DNA of 64,000 nt, from contig NZ_KB731324.1 of NCBI RefSeq assembly GCF_000353285.1, forward strand, positions 5,226,577 to 5,290,576, given 5' to 3'. Source of the DNA: Leptolyngbya boryana PCC 6306 (GTDB taxonomy: Bacteria; Cyanobacteriota; Cyanobacteriia; Leptolyngbyales; Leptolyngbyaceae). This document shows positions 1 to 7,039 of the stretch, one piece after another; positions within the stretch are counted from its first letter, which is position 1; every line of letters begins with the position of its first letter. Under the pieces are notes generated by a model that did not search any database, had not been told where the DNA came from, and saw only the letters and a program-made list of their open reading frames with translations. The position numbers and the translations under genes are program-made.

Positions 1-362
1 CGCTTGAATGGGTCAAGCCCATAGCAGGCAAGGGCGAGGGAATCGGCAAAGTCATCTTTGTCAGGAAGTCCAAGCGATTTTCGATAGGCGCGCAGCTTGG
101 CATGATCCACAGCGCGACATTCAATTCCGGCTTCTTCCAGGCGTGCAACCCACACCGCAGAGTAAGCGATACCCGTCGGCTCATAGATGGCAATTTCAGG
201 GCTGAGTGCAAGCAGCTGGTTCAGTCCGGCGCGGTTGAGTTGAAATTCGTGAAAGTTGTATTGCTGGTAGAACGTCTGTGGATGCGGTGGGATTTCGGTG
301 AGTAGACACGCGACAACTCGATCGCAGCAGACATCTAGCCCGATCACACGGTAGGTATTCAT
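1..362 (-). CDS. IS110-superfamily DEDD recombinase, N-terminal part (cut by window edge)
   Basis: An open frame starts with ATG at 362 and runs off the left edge after about 120 residues. I translated it from the sequence. It has the RuvC-like DEDD layout of IS110-type transposases: an early Asp in VIGLDV (residue 10), Glu in IYEPTG (residue 61), and a KDDFADSLALA segment giving two further acidic residues (about 104 and 107). IS110 enzymes recombine DNA using this domain plus a C-terminal serine domain, which is outside the window. A phage-type Holliday-junction resolvase is an alternative. It lies at the end of the leftward gene block, after a 460-bp non-coding leader. The domain call is fairly sure; the exact role is not. 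Confidence 0.7.
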   Translation of the reverse strand, partial: MNTYRVIGLDVCCDRVVACLLTEIPPHPQTFYQQYNFHEFQLNRAGLNQLLALSPEIAIYEPTGIAYSAVWVARLEEAGIECRAVDHAKLRAYRKSLGLPDKDDFADSLALACYGLDPFK

Positions 363-689
363 GACTGGTATGAGCGACGTAGTTTTTTTGAGTCAATCTC
401 AGCCTAAGAGTCGCCATAGTTTCCTAGCTCAATATGCAGGCGTTGAGATTGATAAAAGACTTGAGCCGCGCTTAATCTTAGCGAGAGGCATTAGAGCCTA
501 CTTCACACTGAAAGCGCTTAGCTTTAAGTCACGGAGGACAACCGCGCTTACGAGTTCAAAAAGGCAATGCCTACCTCAACATTAAAGCGCGATTGACTCA
601 TGCCGCGACAGACGTAATCAGGCATTCAATCGAGGGATTTAAACATCCGAATTATGTCTGTTTCATTTGCTGAGTTTGGCAAAATCATC
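363..689. other. Non-coding leader upstream of the DEDD recombinase
   Basis: I find no convincing coding frame here; the one plus-strand frame from 361 to 585 has no ribosome binding site or recognisable domain. In IS110-type elements the non-coding stretch beside the recombinase can encode a guide (bridge) RNA, so this is where such an RNA would be sought. That is inference only; I did not see a defined RNA fold. Confidence 0.4.
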
Positions 690-824
690 AGGCGGACTGA
701 AATCGGACGGGTTTCGGATAATTTTCGGAAAAGTATCGGAAAGTCTGATCGGATGGAAATCCGCTAGGCTTTTCCGTCCGAGTCCGATTTGTCCGAAAAT
801 CCGAAGTTTGTCCGAACGGACAGA
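690..824. repeat. Helically phased TCGGA / TCCGA array (possible origin or operator array)
   Basis: TCGGA occurs at 703, 714, 725, 736 and 749, with a one-base variant GCGGA at 692. The steps are 11, 11, 11, 11 and 13 bp, close to one DNA turn. The inverted motif TCCGA then occurs at 777, 783, 792, 800 and 811, with TCCGT at 773. The two halves pair, for example AAATCGGAC at 700-708 with GTCCGATTT at 782-790. Phased iterons of this kind bind replication initiators or cooperative regulators; alternatively the structure could act as a strong hairpin terminator for the leftward genes. It ends just at the stop codon of the 825-1490 gene. Confidence 0.75.
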
Positions 825-1490
825 TTAAAGCGTTAGGAGAAGTCGCCATTCTTTCTGATCAGAATTGCGCCATTCCCCTGCTTGAATTCCGGTCAATGCT
901 GTTAGTAATTGCCTCACTTGCTCAGTGTTCAAGCCGTATTTTTTAGCCCAGTTTGAGCGCAATTTCTCAACCGTAATCCATCCTTCTGGATCGCTATATT
1001 GCGCGCCTTGACCGCTGAGATATTCAACGCATAGCCAACCAATATCACCACACGCTTGCATCACGTCCTGCTTGAGTTTCAGTAAGTAGGTGGCTTGTTC
1101 TGGCGGTGCAAGTTCAGCGTGTGGAGTTGCACCCCACGCTGGCGATTGCTCCGGATAGAGGTTGCCTAACTCCTGCATCTGCTGATTGTGGTCAAGATCC
1201 ATCGTTGCCAGGTTGCGATGATGCTGGTTCATCATGCTGTGCGAGATTTCTCGCTCGATCAACGACTCGGTGAGTTCCTGTCTGCGTCCTTCTTTCTGCC
1301 ACTTGGGGAGAATGTGCAGAGCGTGAATAAAGCAGAGAATCGGAATTAGAAAAGTGAGCAGCTGAATCGACGGCGGCAAGATTTTGGCAAAGCAGATAAG
1401 GATGAACCAGGTAAAACAACCTGCGGCAAACGTGACTGCCCATTGTTGCCCGTAGTCGGCTTGAGGCATCCAGGTCATGAAGCGAGCCAT
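825..1490 (-). CDS. Membrane protein with C-terminal winged-helix-like region
   Basis: A protein of 221 residues from ATG 1490; the frame stays open further upstream, but an earlier start would lie deep inside the neighbouring gene. Two hydrophobic segments occupy roughly residues 15-55. The C-terminal 60 residues (GWITVEKLRSNWAKKYGL and following) look like a small helix-turn-helix or winged helix. I recognise no named family. Its start overlaps the end of the 89-residue membrane gene by 16 bp, so the two are probably translationally coupled. It belongs to the left membrane-protein block of the virus-like element. Function unknown. Confidence 0.6.
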   Translation of the reverse strand: MARFMTWMPQADYGQQWAVTFAAGCFTWFILICFAKILPPSIQLLTFLIPILCFIHALHILPKWQKEGRRQELTESLIEREISHSMMNQHHRNLATMDLDHNQQMQELGNLYPEQSPAWGATPHAELAPPEQATYLLKLKQDVMQACGDIGWLCVEYLSGQGAQYSDPEGWITVEKLRSNWAKKYGLNTEQVRQLLTALTGIQAGEWRNSDQKEWRLLLTL

Positions 1491-1744
1491 CCGATTAGAC
1501 CTCCGATGGTGAATGTCAGGAAAAGTGCGATCGCTAAACCGAGTGAGGTGTCCTCCCCCCATCCAAAGTGCTGATCGAGCAGTGGACCCGCGAAGTAACT
1601 CATGAGGGTGAGAACGAGCAGGATGAGAAGAACAACCCATAATCCGATCGCGAGTGGGGGAAGGTGGCGCGCCATTAGCCCAATAAAAGAACTAAGAGCT
1701 AGACCTAACCCCAGTAGGGTTGCGAATCTAGCTATTTTGAACAT
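1475..1744 (-). CDS. Small three-helix membrane protein
   Basis: An 89-residue, strongly hydrophobic protein with three predicted membrane helices (about residues 7-25, 30-52 and 65-87) and short loops. Size and topology resemble phage holins and other small accessory membrane proteins of mobile elements, but there is no diagnostic motif. It follows the 161-residue gene by 6 bp and overlaps the next gene by 16 bp, so it is in an operon. Function unknown; a holin-like role is only a guess. Confidence 0.6.
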   Translation of the reverse strand: MFKIARFATLLGLGLALSSFIGLMARHLPPLAIGLWVVLLILLVLTLMSYFAGPLLDQHFGWGEDTSLGLAIALFLTFTIGGLIGWLAS

Positions 1745-1750
1745 GTTTGA

Positions 1751-2236
1751 TTAGCTCCAGCGGTTGCTTACGTCGGAGTAGAGCGCCTGATATTCCGAGA
1801 CTTTCAGCTGTGCATCATGGTGAGACGCGCCCAGGCTGTAGCCCATTTGAGCGTATGCCGGGGTGAGGTTGTAGAGCGTCTTTGCCTTGCTGACATCGGC
1901 TTTTTTCTTGGTGGCAGTTGTGCGAGCCACAGTGGTTTGATAGGCGCGGAAACTGGATTGATCCGCTGCGTCTGAGGATTCAATCGAGCGCAATGCCTGA
2001 TAAGCTTGACGGTTGTTTTTCGCCTGACGCTTGCGAGTGGCGGCGGTGATTCTCAGTTTGTCTGCTTCTTCTTGGGTGAAGTTGCGATGTCTGCTGACAA
2101 CTTTCTCGGTGCGAATTTCACTACTGTCGCCCGGATTCCAGGGAGTAGGCGCGCCGCTGGCGACATTCATCACGTCATTGGGGGTCATGATTTGATTAAC
2201 CTTTGACATTTTGCCGTTTGAACTTCCGAGTCTCAT
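1751..2236 (-). CDS. Hypothetical basic protein
   Basis: A 161-residue polar protein preceded by a clear ribosome binding site (AAGGAG about 9 bases before ATG 2236), which supports the start. The middle (about residues 50-125) is rich in Arg, Lys, Ala and Gln and probably helical; the end is Tyr/Ser rich. There is no membrane segment and no family I recognise. It is the second gene of a leftward four-gene block with small membrane proteins. It could be a structural or DNA-binding protein, but nothing in the sequence decides this. Confidence 0.6.
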   Translation of the reverse strand: MRLGSSNGKMSKVNQIMTPNDVMNVASGAPTPWNPGDSSEIRTEKVVSRHRNFTQEEADKLRITAATRKRQAKNNRQAYQALRSIESSDAADQSSFRAYQTTVARTTATKKKADVSKAKTLYNLTPAYAQMGYSLGASHHDAQLKVSEYQALYSDVSNRWS

Positions 2237-2266
2237 TTGATGTGCTCCTTAATTTGCAGAATGAAT

Positions 2267-2587
2267 TTAGCGATTGCAGAAGGCGAGACAGTTGGTGGGA
2301 ACCACTTTCTCTTGAGTGACGATCACAGGCTTTTCGATAATTTGCGGCTGAGCCGTAGCAGCAGCTGGCGGCGCGATCAAGTTGACAGCGACGTGAGTAG
2401 CGGCGGCGATCGCGACGGCAGCCATACCGACTGCGAACCAGAACAAGCCATCTTTGTCAGAGAGCAGCTTGACCAACGCAGAGTCAGGAACCAGCCGATA
2501 GTCTGTGCCATTGTGTCGATAGACCGGGTAATCGGTCGGTTTGGTGCTGTGCCATTGAACTGGCTGATGTTTGGTTAGATTTGCCAT
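2267..2587 (-). CDS. Single-pass membrane protein
   Basis: About 106 residues from ATG 2587. A longer version from 2647 is possible, but its extra residues read like non-coding sequence. One hydrophobic segment (GLFWFAVGMAAVAIAAATHV) lies in the middle, followed by a Pro/Ala-rich stretch and a short Cys-containing tail. It is separated by 30 bp from the next gene in the block. No family recognised. Topology suggests a small bitopic membrane protein of the element. Confidence 0.5.
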   Translation of the reverse strand: MANLTKHQPVQWHSTKPTDYPVYRHNGTDYRLVPDSALVKLLSDKDGLFWFAVGMAAVAIAAATHVAVNLIAPPAAATAQPQIIEKPVIVTQEKVVPTNCLAFCNR

Positions 2588-2820
2588 GATAGGAATGAGT
2601 AGATTTGCACGAACAAATAGGCGATCGCGCTTCTGTGGAGAAAGCACGGTCGCCTATTTCATTGATTGAATTCTGAAGTTACTTGCATAATTGGATTGCT
2701 CCGTCTGGGTGATGCTTGTACGGGGCTAGGGGGAGGTAAACTCCCCCGAATTGAGAATTTAATTTTGGCTGCGATCTCACCTCCTATCGAGTTACTGTTT
2801 GCGCTGAAGTGTAGAGACGA

Positions 2821-3054
2821 CTACGCTTCAGCGCTTTTATTTGTGAACCGATCGGGCAGATCGCCAAGTTCGCACTGCAACAGATCGCAGAGCGCTTTGA
2901 CCTGCCAAATGAACAAGCGCGGCTCTTCCCTGCCTTTCTCCCAGTTCCTAACCGTGTGGTCAGTCACTCCGAGGGCATCTGCTACAGCCTTTTGGGTTAC
3001 TCCAGCCTTTTTTCTAAGTTCCACAAGCGCCTTTCCTGAAGACTCTTTAGACAT
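2821..3054 (-). CDS. XRE-family (Cro/C1-type) repressor
   Basis: A 77-residue protein that is almost entirely one HTH_3 domain: KAGVTQKAVADALGVTDHTV forms the two DNA-contacting helices and NWEKGREEPRL the usual continuation. Proteins of this size act as Cro- or C1-like switch repressors in phages and plasmids. It sits between the leftward block and the divergent rightward replication genes, exactly where a lysogeny or copy-control switch is expected. Its start codon lies inside the outermost operator palindrome, so autorepression is likely. It lacks a cleavage or oligomerisation domain. Confidence 0.9.
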   Translation of the reverse strand: MSKESSGKALVELRKKAGVTQKAVADALGVTDHTVRNWEKGREEPRLFIWQVKALCDLLQCELGDLPDRFTNKSAEA

Positions 3055-3126
3055 CTTACCGTAAGTGGGCTTACGCGAAAGCTTGCTTACGGTAAGATGT
3101 TAAGGTCTACCGTAAACTGACTTACG
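3052..3126. promoter_or_regulatory. Operator cluster for the XRE repressor
   Basis: Two perfect 14-bp inverted arms lie at 3052-3065 and 3086-3099 (CATCTTACCGTAAG and its complement). Each contains a palindrome CTTAC-N-GTAAG. Between them is GTAAG-TGGG-CTTAC (3061-3074), and further right CGTAA-N6-TTACG (3111-3126). The first arm includes the start codon and ribosome binding region of the repressor gene. A TTGACA hexamer follows at 3129-3134, a possible rightward -35 box without a good -10. This is the probable genetic switch of the element. Confidence 0.8.
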
Positions 3127-3257
3127 CTTTGACATCGACGCGGGGCGAGATTTGCCGTCCTTCCCCGTGTCGCTACCCAATGATCCAACGAATCAGGGAG
3201 TTACGCCTGTTTCTCTCTTCCACTGCTAGAAAACGCTGACGGAATTAAGTCCAAAAA

Positions 3258-3299
3258 AAGCGCGATCGCACTTTTCCCGAAGAAATGCGATCGCGCGCT
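3258..3299 (-). terminator. HIP1-containing hairpin, terminator-like on the minus strand
   Basis: AGCGCGATCGCA at 3259-3270 pairs with TGCGATCGCGCGCT near 3286-3299 around a 15-base loop. On the minus strand the stem is followed by a run of seven U. It lies between the switch region and the first rightward gene, so it may block leftward read-through towards the repressor. Confidence 0.5.
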
Positions 3300-3324
3300 T
3301 ACCTGAATTGAGGCTATCTCACTC

Positions 3325-3588
3325 ATGACTAACCAAGAAATCATCGATCGATTACGCCGTCTCACGACTTGGCTCGCAGAAGACCATCAGGAACAAGCAG
3401 CCGACCTACTTGACGAACTGAGCAGCCGACTCAGTGATCAGGTCATAACTATGAATCTTGGCATCACGGGCAGTCCAGCAATTCTGGCAGCCGCGATCGG
3501 CAAAATCATCACGGACAACACCAGCGAAGCCGACTTAGAGCAGCTGCGCAACGACCTAATGCTGAGCCTTGCCAATCGACCGGACTAA
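3325..3588 (+). CDS. Small acidic helical protein of the replication block
   Basis: An 87-residue protein with ATG 3325 and a GAGG about 12 bases upstream. It is mainly helical, with repeated Leu spacing (EIIDRLRRLTTWLAEDHQEQ, then DLLDELSSRL), and has an acidic second half ending EQLRNDLMLSL. There is no recognisable domain. It is the first gene to the right of the operator cluster and is bounded on both sides by HIP1 palindromes. It could be a regulator or copy-control protein by position only. Confidence 0.55.
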   Translation: MTNQEIIDRLRRLTTWLAEDHQEQAADLLDELSSRLSDQVITMNLGITGSPAILAAAIGKIITDNTSEADLEQLRNDLMLSLANRPD

Positions 3589-3591
3589 AAA

Positions 3592-3622
3592 AGCGATCGC
3601 ACTGCCAGGCAGTGCGATCGCT
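3592..3622. repeat. Perfect 31-bp palindrome with HIP1 core
   Basis: AGCGATCGCACTGCC at 3592-3606 and its exact complement at 3608-3622 flank one central base. It begins 3 bp after a stop codon and is flanked by A-runs on both sides. On the minus strand it would read as a stem followed by six U. As RNA it is a very stable hairpin; it could punctuate transcription or protect a processed end. Confidence 0.85.
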
Positions 3623-3661
3623 CAAAAAACAATTCTTGACTTTGTAACCAAAGGATAGCTT

Positions 3662-3955
3662 ATGCAACTCCAATCAAGACCAACGAATCGCGACGCTGAT
3701 ATTTTGGCGGCGATCGCGCTGGAATTTGGGGACTACCTTGAATTTCTCACCTCATCGCAGCGACTTGAAGCCTTACTCCTGATTTCGCTCGCAACCTATA
3801 CAGGCTCGATCCATCTGGCAGCAAATCATTTTGCTCTGTCCATTTCCACGATGTCACTCCCCCGAAAATTCGGTTTACTGGCGGGGCGACTGTCGAGAGA
3901 TGGACGGCTCACTTTGTCGATCGCGCTGGCTCAATCTTTGAAGGACTACCCATGA
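3662..3955 (+). CDS. Hypothetical protein with possible helix-turn-helix
   Basis: A 97-residue protein; an AAAGGA ribosome binding site sits 6-7 bases before ATG 3662. The central part (QRLEALLLISLATYTGSIHL, then AANHFALSISTMSLPRKFGL) is compatible with a helical DNA-binding fold with an alanine-rich turn, but I do not recognise a family. Its last four bases ATGA contain the start of the next gene, so the pair is translationally coupled. It is part of the rightward block that ends with the RepA-like helicase. Confidence 0.6.
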   Translation: MQLQSRPTNRDADILAAIALEFGDYLEFLTSSQRLEALLLISLATYTGSIHLAANHFALSISTMSLPRKFGLLAGRLSRDGRLTLSIALAQSLKDYP

Positions 3956-4179
3956 ATGATTTAGAGCAAAACCGCATTCGTCGGCTAGAAAACCACGTCA
4001 GCATCTTGATCACCCAACTTGCCATCACAAACACCGATTTGTGGCACGTGGTTGGAGAACTTTACAACCTCTACGACCCGAGTCATCCCAGAGCCATCGA
4101 GCTGAGCAAAAAACAGCTTTCAATTGGCAATCGGATTGAAGCGATTCGCTCGCTCGCCCCTCAGCCCAAAACCTTCTAA
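3952..4179 (+). CDS. Small coiled-coil-like protein
   Basis: A 75-residue protein whose start overlaps the previous stop codon (ATGA at 3952-3955). The first 45 residues (RIRRLENHVSILITQLAITN) have heptad-like hydrophobic spacing, suggesting a short coiled coil and dimerisation. No family recognised. It ends shortly before a strong hairpin that precedes the helicase gene. Function unknown. Confidence 0.6.
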   Translation: MNDLEQNRIRRLENHVSILITQLAITNTDLWHVVGELYNLYDPSHPRAIELSKKQLSIGNRIEAIRSLAPQPKTF

Positions 4180-4184
4180 CACTA

Positions 4185-4228
4185 AACAAGCCAGCAGGAA
4201 GACTCGACCCCTTCCCTGCTGGCTTGTT
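4185..4228 (+). terminator. 14-bp hairpin between small genes and helicase gene
   Basis: AACAAGCCAGCAGG at 4185-4198 pairs perfectly with 4215-4228 around a 16-base loop. It begins 6 bp after a stop codon, so it probably ends or attenuates the upstream small-gene transcript. The downstream side lacks a U-run, so it may be a processing or attenuation hairpin rather than a classical terminator. Confidence 0.6.
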
Positions 4229-4327
4229 CCATGAATTTAATCATCTACCGACCCAACAAATACTCGCTTGCTGGCAATTTCGCACGCGAGAAACCACGTA
4301 ACCGCATACCCCTATGAGGCTAGTCAA

Positions 4328-6238
4328 ATGGTAGCAAGCCATAACACCCCCGTCCAATCTGAACCCAAAGTTCTGCCGATCAATCCTCAGCAAGACGGGA
4401 TGATGATGATGGAATTGCAGAACAAACAGCGCTTTGAGGATGAAATTCTCAAGAAATCACTTCAGAATCTTTGGGAACCTGCACACCGCAAACACTATCT
4501 GACTCAAATCGCTCGCTCGTATGACACGTCGATCGAGACGGTCGAAGAAATCGCCCAACTCCTGGTCAGCAACATGGGCGTAGACCTGGAAGAACAGGAA
4601 TTCACCTCAATGGTGCAAACCGTGCGGCAAATCGAAGCGATCGTGGATGAGGGATTGAGAAACTTCAAACTCTCTCGGCTCGCGAAGCGCCTGAGAATGC
4701 CGAAGACCGACATGATGAACTCGTACTATAAGGCGCTGATTAATCAGGCTCCCTTTGTCGATTACACCCTTGACCAACTCGATCAGCTTTGCACCCAAGT
4801 TAAAGACTGGCTTGTGAGTGGCTGGATTCCTCAAGGCATCGTCATGCTGCTTCATGCCCTCGGCGGCGCTGGCAAATCACTCATGATCTACGAGTTGATC
4901 GAATGCGTGGTCAAAGGGCAGCCGTGGAACGGCTATCAGGTCAGGCAAGGTAGAGCATTGATTCTGCAATCCGATGAACCCGTCATCGTTACCCGCGAGC
5001 GAATGCAGATTCGTGAACTCAGTCGGGAGTATCCCGTTACCGTCGTACCCGGCTGGCAAGTGGAAAACATGGCGCGATTGGAAGCGCGGTTGAAAGAATA
5101 TGCCGAAATAGGCGATCCAGTGCGGCTGTGCATGGTGGATTCTGTGACGGCTATCAATCGCAACACGCTGATTTCCGAGAATGACACCGAGTATGCTCGC
5201 TTCATGCTGCAGCTGAATGACCTGGGCGATCGCTACGGCTGCACCTTCATCGTGGTGCATCACTCCAATTCCGATGGCGAGTCACGCGGTACGAAAGCCC
5301 TCTACAACTCGGCTTCCGAAGTTTGGGGCTTGATGGTTGCTGACGAATCGACAGGAGATCGCATTTTGCGAGTGCAGAAAACGCGCATGGGACGACCGCC
5401 AGGGCGCTATAAATTCCAATTTGAAGAGGAGAATTTCACCTTCACTTACTTGGGGCGTGAGGGTGACGAATCTGGAGAAGAAACAGCCCACACCGAAAAG
5501 CGGATCGAGCTTTGGCTGAATGAAGATGAGCATCGCGGCATTGGCTATGAAGTTGAAGAAATTGCCCAATATCTCGGACTGAATAAAAATACTGTCCGCA
5601 AAGTTTTGAAGGAGATGTGGGCAAAGGGTTCTGTGATGAGATATCCAAAGCGACAAGGAAACACAATGGTCTACTACGTGGGCGAACGTCGATCGCCAGA
5701 TGAGGCGCGATCGACTAGCGATCGACCCTGCGATCGACACAAAAATCCAGCAAATCCGGGAAAAACTGAGGCTAGTGATCGGTCGATCGCGAAAAGTGAG
5801 CAAATTTCACTGTTGCAAAACCCTCAAAATGGCGATCGACCGATCACTAGCCCGGTCAAACCCTTGAAAAATATAGAAGATGATGTCGATCGCGAGGTCG
5901 ATCGCACGTCGATCGCAGGGTCGATCGACACCCCGCTTATTGAGAACGCGATCGACTTGATTGAGGTGGGCGATCTGGTCACTCCTAATGCAACTTCTAC
6001 GTGGCACAGTAGCGGAAGTGACAAGCTACCCTGGCGAGATATCCCTAAGCCTTACACCAGCAGTAGCAAGACCATTCCGGTTAATGCAATCGAGGGCAAG
6101 CTTTTCTTTGAATTAACGGACGTGAGCCGTGTGATTGCCATCAATGGTGAACGAATCAAGGTTCGCAATCAAAAGACCGGGCGCAATAGCGTCTACCAAC
6201 TGGCTGACGTTTCGTTGCTGAGGAAACGCAATGGTTAG
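4328..6238 (+). CDS. RepA-like AAA helicase with C-terminal winged helix
   Basis: About 636 residues from ATG 4328, which has a GAGG 9 bases upstream; an upstream TTG at 4268 is possible but weak. Residues 179-184 are the Walker A motif GGAGKS. Further on, CMVDSVTAIN is the Walker B region and VVHHSNSDGESRGTKALYNS is typical of RepA/AAA_25 hexameric helicases. A winged-helix segment follows (YEVEEIAQYLGLNKNTVRKV), then a low-complexity linker and a small terminal domain. Such proteins unwind plasmid or phage origins. It is the best candidate for the replication protein of this element. The linker DNA is packed with CGATCG (see separate entry). Confidence 0.85.
   Translation: MVASHNTPVQSEPKVLPINPQQDGMMMMELQNKQRFEDEILKKSLQNLWEPAHRKHYLTQIARSYDTSIETVEEIAQLLVSNMGVDLEEQEFTSMVQTVRQIEAIVDEGLRNFKLSRLAKRLRMPKTDMMNSYYKALINQAPFVDYTLDQLDQLCTQVKDWLVSGWIPQGIVMLLHALGGAGKSLMIYELIECVVKGQPWNGYQVRQGRALILQSDEPVIVTRERMQIRELSREYPVTVVPGWQVENMARLEARLKEYAEIGDPVRLCMVDSVTAINRNTLISENDTEYARFMLQLNDLGDRYGCTFIVVHHSNSDGESRGTKALYNSASEVWGLMVADESTGDRILRVQKTRMGRPPGRYKFQFEEENFTFTYLGREGDESGEETAHTEKRIELWLNEDEHRGIGYEVEEIAQYLGLNKNTVRKVLKEMWAKGSVMRYPKRQGNTMVYYVGERRSPDEARSTSDRPCDRHKNPANPGKTEASDRSIAKSEQISLLQNPQNGDRPITSPVKPLKNIEDDVDREVDRTSIAGSIDTPLIENAIDLIEVGDLVTPNATSTWHSSGSDKLPWRDIPKPYTSSSKTIPVNAIEGKLFFELTDVSRVIAINGERIKVRNQKTGRNSVYQLADVSLLRKRNG
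5690..5954. repeat. Cluster of eleven CGATCG palindromes inside the helicase gene
   Basis: Eleven copies of CGATCG occur within 265 bp, mostly as GTCGATCG or GCGATCGAC. They encode a Ser/Asp/Arg-rich linker in the helicase. HIP1 is common in cyanobacteria, but this density stands out from the rest of the gene. It may be an origin-like or hypervariable segment, or simple expansion of HIP1-type repeats. Confidence 0.7.
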
Positions 6239-6398
6239 CTGGACTCAAATTGAATCCGCTCGCGAGGCATTGCTAAAGATGGCGCGTGGTAAGCAATTGG
6301 CATTACCGATCGCTGTGGAAGTTGTGCCAAAAAAAAAGAATTCTCCCTCACGACGAGCGAGGGAGAAGCGGCGATATGAGCAGTTGAAGCTGTTCTAA
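6231..6398 (+). CDS. Short basic protein overlapping the helicase stop
   Basis: A 55-residue frame from ATG 6231 to TAA 6396-6398, overlapping the helicase end by 8 bp (ATGGTTAG). A GAGG lies about 7 bases upstream. The product is strongly basic at its end (PKKKNSPSRRAREKRRYEQL), which suggests nucleic-acid binding. It is probably co-translated with the helicase. No family recognised. The overlap, ribosome binding site and charge pattern support a real gene; length limits certainty. Confidence 0.55.
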   Translation: MVSWTQIESAREALLKMARGKQLALPIAVEVVPKKKNSPSRRAREKRRYEQLKLF

Positions 6399-6414
6399 GG
6401 GTTGAGTGCAATCG

Positions 6415-6609
6415 TCACTCAGATGTGAATGCGGGATACTCTGCGATCGCAGTTCTCGAAGCTGCGATCGCTCGATACTCTTGAGCCAGCTGCTCTAATC
6501 CCAACGCAAGCTCTAAATGTGAAATGCCGCCTATTTCTGGCAAGTGAATCACTAAAAATCCAACGTGAGTCTTAACGGCTCTCACGTTCTCCAGGTCCAT
6601 ATTTTCCAT
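6415..6609 (-). CDS. Short hypothetical protein, last gene of the structural operon
   Basis: About 64 residues from ATG 6609 (ATG 6600 and 6639 are alternatives); it overlaps the end of the upstream 155-residue gene. It is a mixed hydrophobic/helical sequence (HVGFLVIHLPEIGGISHLEL, then ALGLEQLAQEYRAIAASR). No family recognised. Convergent with the replication block, 16 bp from its last stop. It is the terminal gene of the leftward operon, so it may be an accessory or lysis-related protein, but there is no direct evidence. Confidence 0.5.
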   Translation of the reverse strand: MENMDLENVRAVKTHVGFLVIHLPEIGGISHLELALGLEQLAQEYRAIAASRTAIAEYPAFTSE

Positions 6610-7039
6610 TGGCTGTCTCAGGTGTGGTGAGGCGATCAAGTTTTTCGTTGAATAAACTCATCTCTTGCTGAATCTGCTGAAGGGCGTGGAAAATCTCGGT
6701 TTCCGTCCGCTTGCTCATCTGCAAAGCGAGATTAATATCTGTCGTAGCTGCACCCATTCGCTCGATCGCGAGCGCAATTTTATCGTGACTGCCTTTCAGC
6801 TGGATCAGCATTTCGGCTTGCTGTTTGAAGTGGATATTGCGATCGTTGCGAACATCCTCAATCAAAATTGCCATCAGCTTTTCTTCGCTGGCATCCTTCT
6901 GCTTGAAAAACCCTACGCCTTCTTTGATCAGGTAAACCACGATCGCCACCATCAGCCCACCTTCCATTAGAGGAGGGGTAGCAGTTGGGAGGGGTGAGGG
7001 TTGAAGCGGTTGAGCGGTCATCGCTGAAATATTGCTCAT
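6572..7039 (-). CDS. Membrane-anchored coiled-coil protein (holin-like topology)
   Basis: A 155-residue protein with a Pro-rich N-terminus, one membrane segment at about residues 27-46 (GGLMVAIVVYLIKEGVGFF) and then a long helical, coiled-coil-like cytoplasmic region to residue 135. Small proteins with one membrane helix and a coiled coil occur in phage lysis cassettes (XhlA/BhlA-like), but the sequence is not diagnostic. Its start overlaps the previous stop by 4 bp (ATGA). It sits near the end of the structural operon, the usual place for lysis genes. Confidence 0.6.
   Translation of the reverse strand: MSNISAMTAQPLQPSPLPTATPPLMEGGLMVAIVVYLIKEGVGFFKQKDASEEKLMAILIEDVRNDRNIHFKQQAEMLIQLKGSHDKIALAIERMGAATTDINLALQMSKRTETEIFHALQQIQQEMSLFNEKLDRLTTPETANGKYGPGERESR

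Noticed and set aside
361-585. 74-residue plus-strand frame after the DEDD gene
   Set aside because: No ribosome binding site, atypical composition, and it overlaps the expected leader of the opposite gene.
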